Source: Erythrobacter tepidarius (GTDB lineage Bacteria; Pseudomonadota; Alphaproteobacteria; Sphingomonadales; Sphingomonadaceae). From it: a stretch of 64,000 nt of DNA. The DNA lies in NCBI RefSeq assembly GCF_002155695.1, contig NZ_MUYJ01000002.1, positions 247,695-311,694 on the forward strand, written 5' to 3'. Below, one piece after another: positions 12,041 to 20,137 of the stretch. The number at the start of each line of letters is the position of its first letter. Position 1 is the stretch's first letter. A program made the translations under genes and the position numbers. The notes beneath the pieces were generated by a model. That model worked only from the letters and a program-made list of their open reading frames with translations. It had not been told where the DNA came from and made no database searches.

Positions 12041-12393
12041 GGCACGCACTTGTCCTTGTCGCGCTGATGCTGCTCGCCGCGTGCGAGCGCGCGCCCGAAG
12101 TCACTTTCGCCGATGCGGCGATAACCCTGCCCGACGATCCGACGGAACTGCCCGACCTGCCTGGGCGCGATGCGGTGATCGCCAATTGCACCGCCTGCCA
12201 TTCACCCTCGACGATGCTCCAGCAGCCGGCGATCCCGCGCGCCAGGTGGGAAAGCATCATCGGCAAGATGACCGAGGTCTACAAGGCACCGATCGATCAG
12301 AGCGCCGTGCCGGAGATCGTCGACTATCTGCTGGCGGCGCAGGCTGCCCGCCCGCCCGAGCGCTCAGCGCCGGACGTCGCCCCCACCTCCTAG
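12037..12393 (+). CDS. Lipoprotein c-type cytochrome, electron acceptor of sulfite dehydrogenase
   Basis: 118 aa. Lipobox LLAAC (Cys16), then a single haem-binding motif CTACH (residues 51-55) in a short cytochrome domain (RWESIIGKMTEVYKAPID.., VPEIVDYLLAAQ). The ATG overlaps the sulfite dehydrogenase stop. It probably plays the SorB-like role: taking electrons from the Mo enzyme and handing them to the respiratory chain. Its last 30 bp overlap, on the opposite strand, the 3' end of the sugar-acid kinase gene. Confidence 0.88.
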
Positions 12394-13374
12394 CGCAGCG
12401 ATATCGGCAAGCGAGGCACGCAGGAAATCCCCCGCCACCGAATGCGCCCATTCGCTGCAGGATGCAGCAAAGCCGATGGTCGCCTCGCGCGTCATCCCGG
12501 TTACCAATCCGTGGATCACGCCTGCGGCAAAGGCATCACCGGTCCCGACCCGATCGACGATATCCGCAAGCGCGATGGTGCGGCTGACCGACAGCCCTTC
12601 GCGGTCGGCGAGCAAGGCGGTGAGATCCTGCCGCTCGCTCGAATGCACCTCGCGGCGGGTGGCGGCGACGGCGCGGATGCGCGGCGATAGCGCGAACAGC
12701 GCCTCGGCAGCGGCATGGAAGCCCGCGTCAGGATCGCCGCTGCTGAAGTCCGTGCCCGTCATCATCCCCGCCGCCCGTCGGCCGGCGAAGACGAGATCGG
12801 CCTCGCACGAAAGCTCGCGCAGGATCGCCGCCGCTTGCGCTTCGCGCGCCTGCCACAGGCTCGGGCGGTAATTGGTGTCGAAGGCAATCTTCACCCCTGC
12901 CGCCTGCGCTGCCGCCATCGCCCCCCGCAGCGCCGCCAACGCCCGTTCGCCAAGCGCGGCAGTAATCCCGCCGACCACCAGCCAGTCCGCCCCTTCGAGC
13001 AGCGCAGGCCAAGCATAGGCCGCAGGATCACAGCACGCAAAGGCGGAATGGGCGCGGTCATAGGCGACATGCGCCGGTCGGCGCATCGCGCCGGGCTGCA
13101 GGAAATAGAGGCCCAGCCGGCTGTCGGGCACGATCTGCGCCACCAGCGTCACGCCCATCGCGCCGAGCGCTTGCTGCGCGCCTTGGCCGAGCGAATTGTC
13201 GGGCAGCGCCGTCACCAGCCGCGCATCATGTCCGAAACCTGCCAGCGCCACCGCGACATTGGCCTCGGCCCCGCAGAAGCTCGGCTCGAGCCGAGGCTGC
13301 TGGAACAGCACCTCGCCCGGCAGCGCAGCGAGCCGCAACAGCACTTCGCCAAAGCTGACAATCCGTCCCGTCAT
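12364..13374 (-). CDS. PfkB-family sugar-acid kinase (2-dehydro-3-deoxygluconate/galactonate kinase)
   Basis: 336 aa, starting MTGRIVSFGEVLLRLAALPG and carrying the PfkB end signature with the catalytic Asp (DRVGTGDAFAAGVIHG) and FDTNYRPSLW. These are typical of KDG kinases (KdgK). It would phosphorylate the 6-hydroxyl of a 2-keto-3-deoxy sugar acid, which requires a free C6-OH and therefore a desulfonated hexose. The ATG overlaps the lactonase stop (ATGA), and the stop lies inside the convergent cytochrome gene. Supplies the substrate for the aldolase at 14355-14981. Confidence 0.88.
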   Translation of the reverse strand: MTGRIVSFGEVLLRLAALPGEVLFQQPRLEPSFCGAEANVAVALAGFGHDARLVTALPDNSLGQGAQQALGAMGVTLVAQIVPDSRLGLYFLQPGAMRRPAHVAYDRAHSAFACCDPAAYAWPALLEGADWLVVGGITAALGERALAALRGAMAAAQAAGVKIAFDTNYRPSLWQAREAQAAAILRELSCEADLVFAGRRAAGMMTGTDFSSGDPDAGFHAAAEALFALSPRIRAVAATRREVHSSERQDLTALLADREGLSVSRTIALADIVDRVGTGDAFAAGVIHGLVTGMTREATIGFAASCSEWAHSVAGDFLRASLADIAALGGGGDVRR

Positions 13375-14282
13375 CGCCGCCTCCCTCGGCCACGCCACAC
13401 AGGTGCGGGCAAGCCGGTAACGCCCGCGCGATAGACGAAAAGATCGCCTGCCTGCGGCTCCTTCGCCAACGCTTCGTCCGAAAGGCCGGTACGCGCGGTG
13501 GTGACGAACAGCAGATTGCAGTCCGCCCCGCCAAAGGTCACGCAGCTGACCTGCGAGACCGGCAGTTCGATCTGCACAAACCGGCTGCCATCGGAGTTGT
13601 ACGCCGTCACCCGTCCGCTGCCCCACTCGGCATTCCATAAGCGCCCTGCTGCATCGACATCAGCCCCGTCGGGATAGGCGTTGCCGGTGAGCCGCGCGAA
13701 GATTTCCGCCGCGCCCAGCGCGCCCGTCGCCGGATCGAGCTGATAGCGCTCAATCACCTGCGTCGGTGTGTCGGTGAAGTAGAGCACGGTGCCATCGGGG
13801 GCGAAGGCGATTGCATTGCTGATCGCGATCCCCCGGCGCACCGCCGTGGCACTTTCACCATCGAGCCGATAGAGCGTGGCCTGCTCGGGCGGAGCAAGCG
13901 TGCTGTCCTCGACCATGCTGCCCGCCCAGAAGCGCCCCTCCCGGTCGATCCGTCCGTCATTCATCCGCAGCCCGCGATAGTCAGGCTCGGTCTTGCACAG
14001 CCAGGCACACGCCCCCGTCGCCGGCGTGTAGAGCGCAAAGCCGCTGGCAAAGGCGCAGATCAACTGTGCGGGATCATCGGTAAGCCCGAGCGAACCGAGC
14101 CGCTCGGGCAGATCGAAGCGGGTCAGCGCAGCCGAAGGCCAGTCGAGCCGTAGCAATTGCGCGGCCGCGATATCGGTGAACCACAGGCAGCCGAGCCGGT
14201 GATCCCACACCGGCCCTTCGCCCAAGGCGCACTGCGCCGGGATGATCTTTACCAATTCGATTGTGGCCGCCTCCGCTGTCAT
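13371..14282 (-). CDS. SMP-30/gluconolactonase-family sugar lactonase
   Basis: 303 aa beta-propeller. Metal-ligand regions are visible: CALGEGPVWDH (Glu), RGLRMNDGRIDREGRFWAGSM, AISNAIAFAPDG (Asn) and NAYPDGADVDAAGRLWNAEW (Asp). It hydrolyses aldono-lactones made by a sugar dehydrogenase to the aldonic acid, the step between the SDR (14978-15751) and the dehydratase (15748-17472). Operonic with the kinase downstream (4-nt overlap) and divergent from the aldolase. Exact sugar unknown. Confidence 0.88.
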   Translation of the reverse strand: MTAEAATIELVKIIPAQCALGEGPVWDHRLGCLWFTDIAAAQLLRLDWPSAALTRFDLPERLGSLGLTDDPAQLICAFASGFALYTPATGACAWLCKTEPDYRGLRMNDGRIDREGRFWAGSMVEDSTLAPPEQATLYRLDGESATAVRRGIAISNAIAFAPDGTVLYFTDTPTQVIERYQLDPATGALGAAEIFARLTGNAYPDGADVDAAGRLWNAEWGSGRVTAYNSDGSRFVQIELPVSQVSCVTFGGADCNLLFVTTARTGLSDEALAKEPQAGDLFVYRAGVTGLPAPVWRGRGRRR

Positions 14283-14290
14283 GATGCCCT

Positions 14291-14319
14291 TGTTGCGTTG
14301 GCGCGCTGATTAGGCAACA
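14291..14319. promoter_or_regulatory. Inverted repeat in the divergent lactonase/aldolase promoter region
   Basis: TGTTGC (14291-14296) and GCAACA (14314-14319) form an inverted repeat with a 17-bp spacer in the 72-bp gap between the two divergent genes. The position suits an operator or a bidirectional promoter element. No other copy was noticed, so this is tentative. Confidence 0.3.
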
Positions 14320-14354
14320 GCTTGTGGATTGAACGGCGCAAGGCGGGGCTGCAC

Positions 14355-14981
14355 ATGACGCACACAATCGAAGGCAGGCTGCCGCTGGCGGCGATCCTGC
14401 GCGGGCTGGAGCCCGAGCGCGCCGTGGCGGTGGGCGAGGCGCTGGTCGAGGCCGGGTTCGACATCATCGAGGTTCCGCTCAATTCGCCCGATCCGCTCGC
14501 CAGCATCGCCGTGCTGGTGGAGGCGCTGGGCACCCGTGCGCTGGTGGGGGCGGGCACGGTGCTGGCCGAAGCGGAGGTGGATGCGCTTGCCGCGATCGGC
14601 GCGGGGCTGGTGGTCTCGCCCAATTGCAACCCCGCCGTGATCCGCCGCAGCGTGGGCCATGGCATGGTAAGCCTGCCGGGCTGTTTCACCCCCACCGAGA
14701 TGTTCGCCGCGATCGAGGCAGGGGCCAGCGGCCTCAAGCTCTTTCCTGCCGAAGCCGCCAGCCCGGCGGTGATCCGGGCTGTGCGGGCGGTGCTGCCGCC
14801 GCAGGTGCCGCTGCTGGCGGTGGGCGGGATCGCGCCTGACAACATGGGCGATTTTCTCGCCGCGGGCGCCGACGGGTTCGGGATCGGCGGAGCGCTGTTC
14901 CGCCCGAGCAAGCCGCTGGCCGAGATCGCCACCGATGCCCGCGCAATTGTCGCGGCGTTCAAGGCTGCACGCGCGGGCTAG
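14355..14981 (+). CDS. KDPGal/KDPG-type aldolase
   Basis: 208 aa. A class I aldolase of the Eda/DgoA family: LPLAAILRGLEPERAVAVGE, EVPLNSPDPL, VGAGTVLAEAEVDALA, the PGCFTPTEM block and the Schiff-base Lys in ASGLKLFPAEAAS. The sequence is closer in feel to 2-dehydro-3-deoxy-6-phosphogalactonate aldolase (DgoA: IPLNSP, PGC) than to E. coli Eda. It splits the phosphorylated keto-deoxy acid to pyruvate and glyceraldehyde 3-phosphate. The Met at 14355 is chosen because the 11 upstream codons are not conserved-looking. Its TAG stop shares the CTAG with the stop of the convergent SDR gene. Confidence 0.88.
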   Translation: MTHTIEGRLPLAAILRGLEPERAVAVGEALVEAGFDIIEVPLNSPDPLASIAVLVEALGTRALVGAGTVLAEAEVDALAAIGAGLVVSPNCNPAVIRRSVGHGMVSLPGCFTPTEMFAAIEAGASGLKLFPAEAASPAVIRAVRAVLPPQVPLLAVGGIAPDNMGDFLAAGADGFGIGGALFRPSKPLAEIATDARAIVAAFKAARAG

Positions 14982-15751
14982 ACCCGTCCGGCGTCGATCA
15001 CGAAGTGCTGGTTGGTGATCATCCGGCTGTCGTCCGACGCCAGGAACAGCGCCAGGTTCGCCGCATCGCGCGGCTGGATGCGCTGTTTGAGGCAGGTCTG
15101 TTCCATCCACTCCGCCTCGGCCTCCGGCGTCAGCCACAGCGCGAGCTGGCGCGGGGTGACAACCCAGCCGGGCAGGATCGCGTTCACCCGGATGCCGTCC
15201 ATCCCGTAGCGCCGCGCTAAGGACTTGGTGAGGCCCAGCAGCCCCGCCTTGGCGGTGGCGTATCCCGGCATATCGGCCGGGCCGAGCAGCGCGTTGATCG
15301 AGGAGAAGTTGATGATCGCCCCGCCATTGCCCCCACCGCGCATCAGCTCGACCGCGCGCTGCGAGGCGAAGAAGGCACAATCGAGATTGACCGCGATGCA
15401 GCGCCGCCAGCCCGCCTCGTCCATTTCCAGCGGATCGTGGCGGGTGTCGTTGGCGACATTGTTGACCAGCACCTCAAGCCCGCCCGATGCCGCCGCGAAT
15501 GCGCTGATCGCTGCTTGAAGCGCGGGCGTATCGGTCACATCGAGCGCGCGAAACCACGGGCGCGGATGGCCTGCCGCCGCGATCTGTTCGGCCAGCGCCT
15601 CCGCCGCGTCTGCCGCCAGATCGCAATGGCCGACAATCGCCCCCTGTTCGCTGAAGGCTTCGACCATCGCCGCGCCGATGCCGCTCGCTCCACCGGTGAT
15701 GAACACGCGGCGCCCGGCGAGGCTGGGATAGGTGGCATGGGCCTGCATCAA
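14978..15751 (-). CDS. SDR-family sugar dehydrogenase
   Basis: 257 aa classical short-chain dehydrogenase: cofactor motif ITGGASGIGAAM, NNVAND, catalytic Ser in INFSSINAL and Tyr-x3-Lys in YATAKAG. The Asp near HCDLAADAAE suggests NAD preference. In this neighbourhood it most likely oxidises an aldose C1 to the lactone hydrolysed by the SMP-30 enzyme. SDR glucose, galactose, arabinose and sulfoquinovose dehydrogenases all look like this, so the substrate is open. The ATG overlaps the dehydratase stop (ATGA). Confidence 0.87.
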   Translation of the reverse strand: MMQAHATYPSLAGRRVFITGGASGIGAAMVEAFSEQGAIVGHCDLAADAAEALAEQIAAAGHPRPWFRALDVTDTPALQAAISAFAAASGGLEVLVNNVANDTRHDPLEMDEAGWRRCIAVNLDCAFFASQRAVELMRGGGNGGAIINFSSINALLGPADMPGYATAKAGLLGLTKSLARRYGMDGIRVNAILPGWVVTPRQLALWLTPEAEAEWMEQTCLKQRIQPRDAANLALFLASDDSRMITNQHFVIDAGRV

Positions 15752-17472
15752 TGGCTCTCCCGCCTCACTTCGTCACCGCTCGACCCGACGAGGAAGTCGA
15801 GATCGGCGCCCAGATGCGCCTGCATCACGTGGGCCCGGTGCAGCGCGACATAGCCGCGCGTGGTGTCATAGGCCTCGGGCGGACGCAGGGCGGCACGGCG
15901 GGCGAGTTCCGCGTCGGACACCATCAGGTTCAGCGTGCGCGCTTCGGCGTCGAGCACGATCTCGTCGCCGGTCTCGACCAGAGCAAGCGGCCCGCCGACC
16001 GAGGTTTCGGGCGAGACATGCAGCACAACCGTGCCGAAGGCCGTGCCGCTCATCCGCGCATCGGAAATCCGTACCATGTCGGTCACGCCCTGTGCGAGCA
16101 GCTTGGGCGGGATCGGCATATTGCCGACCTCGGGCATCCCCGGATAGCCCTTGGGCCCGCAACCCTTGAGCACCATGATCGAACTGGCGTCGATCTCCAG
16201 CGCAGGATCGTCCACCCGCGCCTTGAAGTCCTCGATCGTCTCGAACACCACCGCGCGTCCGCGATGGCTGAGCAGATGCGGCGAGGCCGCGCTTGGTTTC
16301 ATGATCGCACCCTCGGGCGCGATATTGCCGCGCAGCACCCAGATGCCCGAGGCCTGCTTGAACGGCTTGTCCAGCGTGCCGATCACGTCCCGGTTGAAGA
16401 TTTCCGCGCCCGCGATCTGCTCGCCGATGGTCTGGCCCGAGACGGTCTCGGCATCGAGGTTGAGATGCGCCGCCATTGCCGCCATCAGCGCCGGCATCCC
16501 GCCGGCATAGTGCAGGTCCTCCATCAGATATTCGCCCGAAGGCATGATGTTGGCGAGCAGCGGCATCGCCCCGCCAAGCCTGTCGAAATCGTCCAGCGTC
16601 AGCGGCACGCCCACCCGGCCGGCCAGCGCCAGAAGGTGAATGACCGAATTGGTCGATCCGCCGATTGCGGCGTGCACCAGAACCGCGTTCTCGAAGGCGG
16701 CGCGGGTGAGGAAGTGTGACAGGCGCTTGTCGGCGCGCACCAGTTCGACGATCCGCCGGCCAGTCGCGTGGGCCATCGCCTGGCGGTTGGCATCGACCGC
16801 GGGGATTGTCGCATTGTATTTGAGCGCCACCCCCAGCGCCTCGGTGATCGCGGCGAAGCTGGAGGCCGAACCCATCGTGTTGCAGGTGCCGCGCGAGCGC
16901 GACATGCCGCTTTCGGCAGCGAAGAACTCATCCGGCGACATTGCGCCCGCGCGCACCGCCTCGGAGAATTTCCACACATCGGTGCCCGAACCGATATCGC
17001 GCCCGCGATACTTGCCATTGAGCATCGGCCCGGAGGAGATCACCATGGTCGGCAGGTCAACGCTCGCCGCGCCCATGAGCTGGCCCGGCGTGGTCTTGTC
17101 GCAGCCGCCCAACAGTACCACCCCGTCGATAGGGTTGCCGCGAATCGATTCTTCCACCTCCATCGCCAGGAGATTGCGGAACAGCATCGCGGTGGGGCGC
17201 ATCTGGGTTTCGCCCAGCGACATGGCCGGGAATTCGAGTGGCAGGCCGCCAGCTTCCCACACCCCGCGCTTCACGTAATCGGCCAGTTCGCGCAAATGCG
17301 AATTGCATGGCGTCAGCTCCGACCAGGTGTTGCAGATGCCGATCACCGGTCGCCCGTCGAAAGCGTCGGCGGGATAGCCCTGCGCCTTCATCCATGAGCG
17401 GTGAATGAACCCGTCGCGGTCGAGCTTGCCATAGCTGTGTCCACTGCGCCGCTTGCGCGAATTGCCCTCCAT
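15748..17472 (-). CDS. IlvD/Edd-family aldonic acid dehydratase
   Basis: 574 aa. The iron-sulfur cysteines of the family are present: Cys47 (ICNTWSEL), Cys124 (GGCDKTTPG) and Cys197 (GTCNTMGSASS), with the C-terminal GPKGYPGMPEVGNMPIP and ARMSGTAFGTVVLHVSPE. The length (570-580 aa) and the pattern fit the sugar-acid branch (arabinonate, xylonate, gluconate or sulfogluconate dehydratases) rather than dihydroxyacid dehydratase. It would make the 2-keto-3-deoxy acid for the kinase and aldolase nearby. Separated by 69 bp from the DUF2891 gene upstream; start-stop coupled to the SDR. Confidence 0.88.
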   Translation of the reverse strand: MEGNSRKRRSGHSYGKLDRDGFIHRSWMKAQGYPADAFDGRPVIGICNTWSELTPCNSHLRELADYVKRGVWEAGGLPLEFPAMSLGETQMRPTAMLFRNLLAMEVEESIRGNPIDGVVLLGGCDKTTPGQLMGAASVDLPTMVISSGPMLNGKYRGRDIGSGTDVWKFSEAVRAGAMSPDEFFAAESGMSRSRGTCNTMGSASSFAAITEALGVALKYNATIPAVDANRQAMAHATGRRIVELVRADKRLSHFLTRAAFENAVLVHAAIGGSTNSVIHLLALAGRVGVPLTLDDFDRLGGAMPLLANIMPSGEYLMEDLHYAGGMPALMAAMAAHLNLDAETVSGQTIGEQIAGAEIFNRDVIGTLDKPFKQASGIWVLRGNIAPEGAIMKPSAASPHLLSHRGRAVVFETIEDFKARVDDPALEIDASSIMVLKGCGPKGYPGMPEVGNMPIPPKLLAQGVTDMVRISDARMSGTAFGTVVLHVSPETSVGGPLALVETGDEIVLDAEARTLNLMVSDAELARRAALRPPEAYDTTRGYVALHRAHVMQAHLGADLDFLVGSSGDEVRRESH

Positions 17473-17541
17473 GCCCGTGCCGCGCTCCTCGCTAGTGCCG
17501 ATGCTGCAACCCTAGGCCGCATCAGCAGCAGATTCCATCGC

Positions 17542-18528
17542 TTACTCGCCCGCGAGCAGCGCCAGCAGCGCGAAACTCGCGAGCCAGTGCTCGCCCATGT
17601 AGTCCCCGGCAACATGCGGTAGCGCGGCAGCGAGATGCTGGTCGGCACGCCGCCGCAGCGCCGCACCCTGCGTCCTGCCCAGCACTGCGGCGATCTCGCG
17701 CAGGCACCATGCGCGGCTCAGGTTCAGCCCGTCGAGATGGGCGATCTTGCCATCGCTGCGATCCGAGACGGTGACCGGGCGGCACTTGCGCTCCAGCCAG
17801 CCGTTCTCCACCACCAGCGCGGAAAACCACGGCGCAAAGGCGAGATGCGGGCGCACCTCGGCCATCAGCAGTGCGGCGGTGAGCACGGGCGAGAGAAACT
17901 CGTCGCCCCCCGGCTCCCACCCGGCATAGTCGCGGCGCTGGCCGAAGGCACGCTCCGCCCAGTCGTCGATCAGCATGACGAGGTCAGGGTCGCGGGCAAC
18001 CGCCCAGCGCCGCGCCAGCACCAGCGCGAAGGCGGTGTTGAAGTGCGTGCCGACGGTAATCGGATAGGTCAGGATATTGAGGTAATCCCGCAGCCGCGCA
18101 GCGAAGGCCCGCGCCAGCGGTTCTAACCTTGCGCCCCATTCGCGGTCGGTGTGCCGCGCGGCCTCGTGATGGAGATAGATCAGCCAGCCCCAGCCATAGG
18201 GCCGCTCGAACCCGCGCGCCGAGGGACGATCGAGATAGGCCAGTTCCACCGCGAGCTTTTCGGGGGTGAAGGTCGTCTCGGCCAGCGCGTCGATCTTGGC
18301 GGACTCGGGCATGGCGGGATAGAGCCGCCGCAATGTCAAGAGCGTCCACCAGCCGTGCACGCAGGAATGCCAGTCGTAACTGCCGAAGAACACCGGATGG
18401 GCCACTTGCGGCAAGCGCAGGTCGCCCTCGCCGGTGAACACGTGATCGTCCTTGTAGGGGAACGGCCGCGCTACATGGCCCAGCGCGATACGGGCGAAAT
18501 TGCGGGCGATGTCCTCGGTCAGTTCCAC
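17542..18528 (-). CDS. DUF2891-family protein
   Basis: 328 aa from a GTG at 18528 that lies 10 nt inside the end of the DUF979 gene. Contains the family motif HPVFFGSYDWHSCVHGWW and an alpha-helical repeat character (WGWLIYLHHEAARHTDREWG, GTHFNTAFALVLARRWA), suggesting an alpha/alpha-barrel. No signal peptide is seen. It is linked with DUF969 and DUF979, which points to a shared substrate, possibly a 5-oxoproline-type compound. Biochemical function is unknown. Confidence 0.8.
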   Translation of the reverse strand: MELTEDIARNFARIALGHVARPFPYKDDHVFTGEGDLRLPQVAHPVFFGSYDWHSCVHGWWTLLTLRRLYPAMPESAKIDALAETTFTPEKLAVELAYLDRPSARGFERPYGWGWLIYLHHEAARHTDREWGARLEPLARAFAARLRDYLNILTYPITVGTHFNTAFALVLARRWAVARDPDLVMLIDDWAERAFGQRRDYAGWEPGGDEFLSPVLTAALLMAEVRPHLAFAPWFSALVVENGWLERKCRPVTVSDRSDGKIAHLDGLNLSRAWCLREIAAVLGRTQGAALRRRADQHLAAALPHVAGDYMGEHWLASFALLALLAGE

Positions 18529-19469
18529 AGCACGAAGGCGCCCACATAGATGATCACGACATTGCACATCCACAGCGGCACAGCGGTGCCCACCTGCTGG
18601 CGGATGACGCCATTCTGGTCCCTGAGTCCGAGCAGCGCCGCGGGCACGATGTTGAAGTTCGCCGCCATCGGGGTGAGCAGCGTGCCGCAGAAGCCCGCCA
18701 GCATCCCCACCGCGCCGATCACCGCCGGATTGCCGCCATATTCTTCCACCAGCAGCGGAATGCCGATCGCCGCCGCCATAACCGGGAAGGCGGCGAAGGC
18801 ATTGCCCATGATCATCGTGAACAGCGCCATGCCAAGCGCAAAGACTACCACCGCCAGCAGCACGCTGCCTTCGGGTATGATGCCGCCCGCGATACTGCCG
18901 ATAATATCGCCCACGCCTGCCAGCGCGAAGACCGCGCCAAGCGCCGCTAGCAGCTGCGGCAGGATCGCCGCCCAGCCGATCGAATCGAGCAGCCGCCGCC
19001 CCTCCTCGGCCGGAGCCATCAGCGGCGGTCGCAGCCATACCATCGCCGCGATCAGCGCCGCAATCACTCCGATGCCGAACAGGATCAGGGTCTCGCGCCG
19101 GGCCTCGAACAGACCGGTTTGCCCAAGCGGGGTATAATTGTAGAGCAGCGTCCCCGCGACCGCCGTCAACGGCACGATCAACGCGGGCAGAAACAGCCGG
19201 TTGCCGAGCCGCGTCGCGCTTTGCTGCCGCTGCACGGGCGTGGTCGTGGGTGGATCGCTGCGCTTCACCCTCCCCAGTCCGGCGATCACCACCATCGCCA
19301 GCACCAGCCCCCCGTTGACGAGGTCGGAAAGGTGGCTGCCGAGGAGAAAACTCGCCGCCAGCAGTGCCCAGAACCCTGCATTGCCGCGCCGCCCATCTGT
19401 CCACGACCGAACCGCCCAAAGCGCGAAGAAAGCACCTGCCAGCAGATAGAGCCATTCATAGGTAATCAC
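18519..19469 (-). CDS. DUF979-family integral membrane protein
   Basis: 316 aa from a GTG at 19469 overlapping the DUF969 stop. About 9-10 membrane segments (YEWLYLLAGAFFALWAV, TLILFGIGVIAALIAAMVWL, IMGNAFAAFPVMAAAIGIPLL, MLAGFCGTLLTPMAANFNIVPAALL). It pairs with DUF969 next to a 5-oxoprolinase-type gene; the pair resembles a two-part permease of the arsenite/dicarboxylate type. Likely imports the substrate of the adjacent hydantoinase/oxoprolinase; inferred from neighbourhood. Confidence 0.82.
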   Translation of the reverse strand: MITYEWLYLLAGAFFALWAVRSWTDGRRGNAGFWALLAASFLLGSHLSDLVNGGLVLAMVVIAGLGRVKRSDPPTTTPVQRQQSATRLGNRLFLPALIVPLTAVAGTLLYNYTPLGQTGLFEARRETLILFGIGVIAALIAAMVWLRPPLMAPAEEGRRLLDSIGWAAILPQLLAALGAVFALAGVGDIIGSIAGGIIPEGSVLLAVVVFALGMALFTMIMGNAFAAFPVMAAAIGIPLLVEEYGGNPAVIGAVGMLAGFCGTLLTPMAANFNIVPAALLGLRDQNGVIRQQVGTAVPLWMCNVVIIYVGAFVLWN

Positions 19470-20137
19470 GGCTGCGCCCTTCCGAGCCTGCGATCGAAGG
19501 CGCGAATGCGGCCCGCGTGAATCACGAAAGCGCACAGCGCGCTCGGGATCGCCCAGACCGACAGCTCCAGCGGTGCGAGCGGATAGCCCGCGGCCTCGAA
19601 CACGCCCTGGATCAGCAGGATCGAGGCGATTGCGAAAAAGATGTCCTCGCCGAAGAACAACCCGATATTATCGGTTGCTGCGGCCATCGCCTTCACCTCA
19701 TCGCGCGCATCGTCGGGCAGATCGCCGTGGGTCTTGGCCGCGGCGGCTTCGGCCATCGGCGCGACCAGCGGGCGCACCGCCTGGGCATGGCCGCCGATAT
19801 CCTTCATCCCCAGCGCCGAGGTGATCTGGCGGAAGGCGAGATAGGCGATCAGCAGCTTGCCCATCGTCGCCCCGCGCATCCCTTCGATCACGGCGCGGGC
19901 GCGTTGCTGGAGGCCGTAGCGTTCGAGCAGCCCGATCACCGGCAGGATGATCCAGGTGACCGAGATATAGCGGTTATCGTTGAAGGCCTTGCCCAGCGTC
20001 TCCACCACCGCCAGCAGATCGAGCCCCGCCAGCACCCCCGTCGCCAGCGCGGCACTAACCACCACCAGCAGCGGGTTGAACCGGAGGGCGAAGCCCAGCA
20101 CGACGATGGCGATGCCCGCCAGCGGCCAGTAGTTCAT
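19466..20137 (-). CDS. DUF969-family integral membrane protein
   Basis: 223 aa. Several membrane segments (YWPLAGIAIVVLGFALRF, LLVVVSAALATGVLAGL, YISVTWIILPVIGLLERYGL) and the conserved stretch LAFRQITSALGMKDIGGHAQ, followed by AATDNIGLFFGEDIFFAIASI. The ATG overlaps the stop of the hydantoinase/oxoprolinase gene, and its stop overlaps the DUF979 GTG. Together with DUF979 it probably forms a transporter for a small carboxylate such as 5-oxoproline. Confidence 0.82.
   Translation of the reverse strand: MNYWPLAGIAIVVLGFALRFNPLLVVVSAALATGVLAGLDLLAVVETLGKAFNDNRYISVTWIILPVIGLLERYGLQQRARAVIEGMRGATMGKLLIAYLAFRQITSALGMKDIGGHAQAVRPLVAPMAEAAAAKTHGDLPDDARDEVKAMAAATDNIGLFFGEDIFFAIASILLIQGVFEAAGYPLAPLELSVWAIPSALCAFVIHAGRIRAFDRRLGRAQP

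Noticed and set aside
12364..17472. Reading the sugar-acid genes as a classical sulfo-Entner-Doudoroff pathway
   Set aside because: A C6 kinase and phospho-aldolase are present and a sulfolactaldehyde dehydrogenase is absent; not fully excluded, hence listed under findings for testing.
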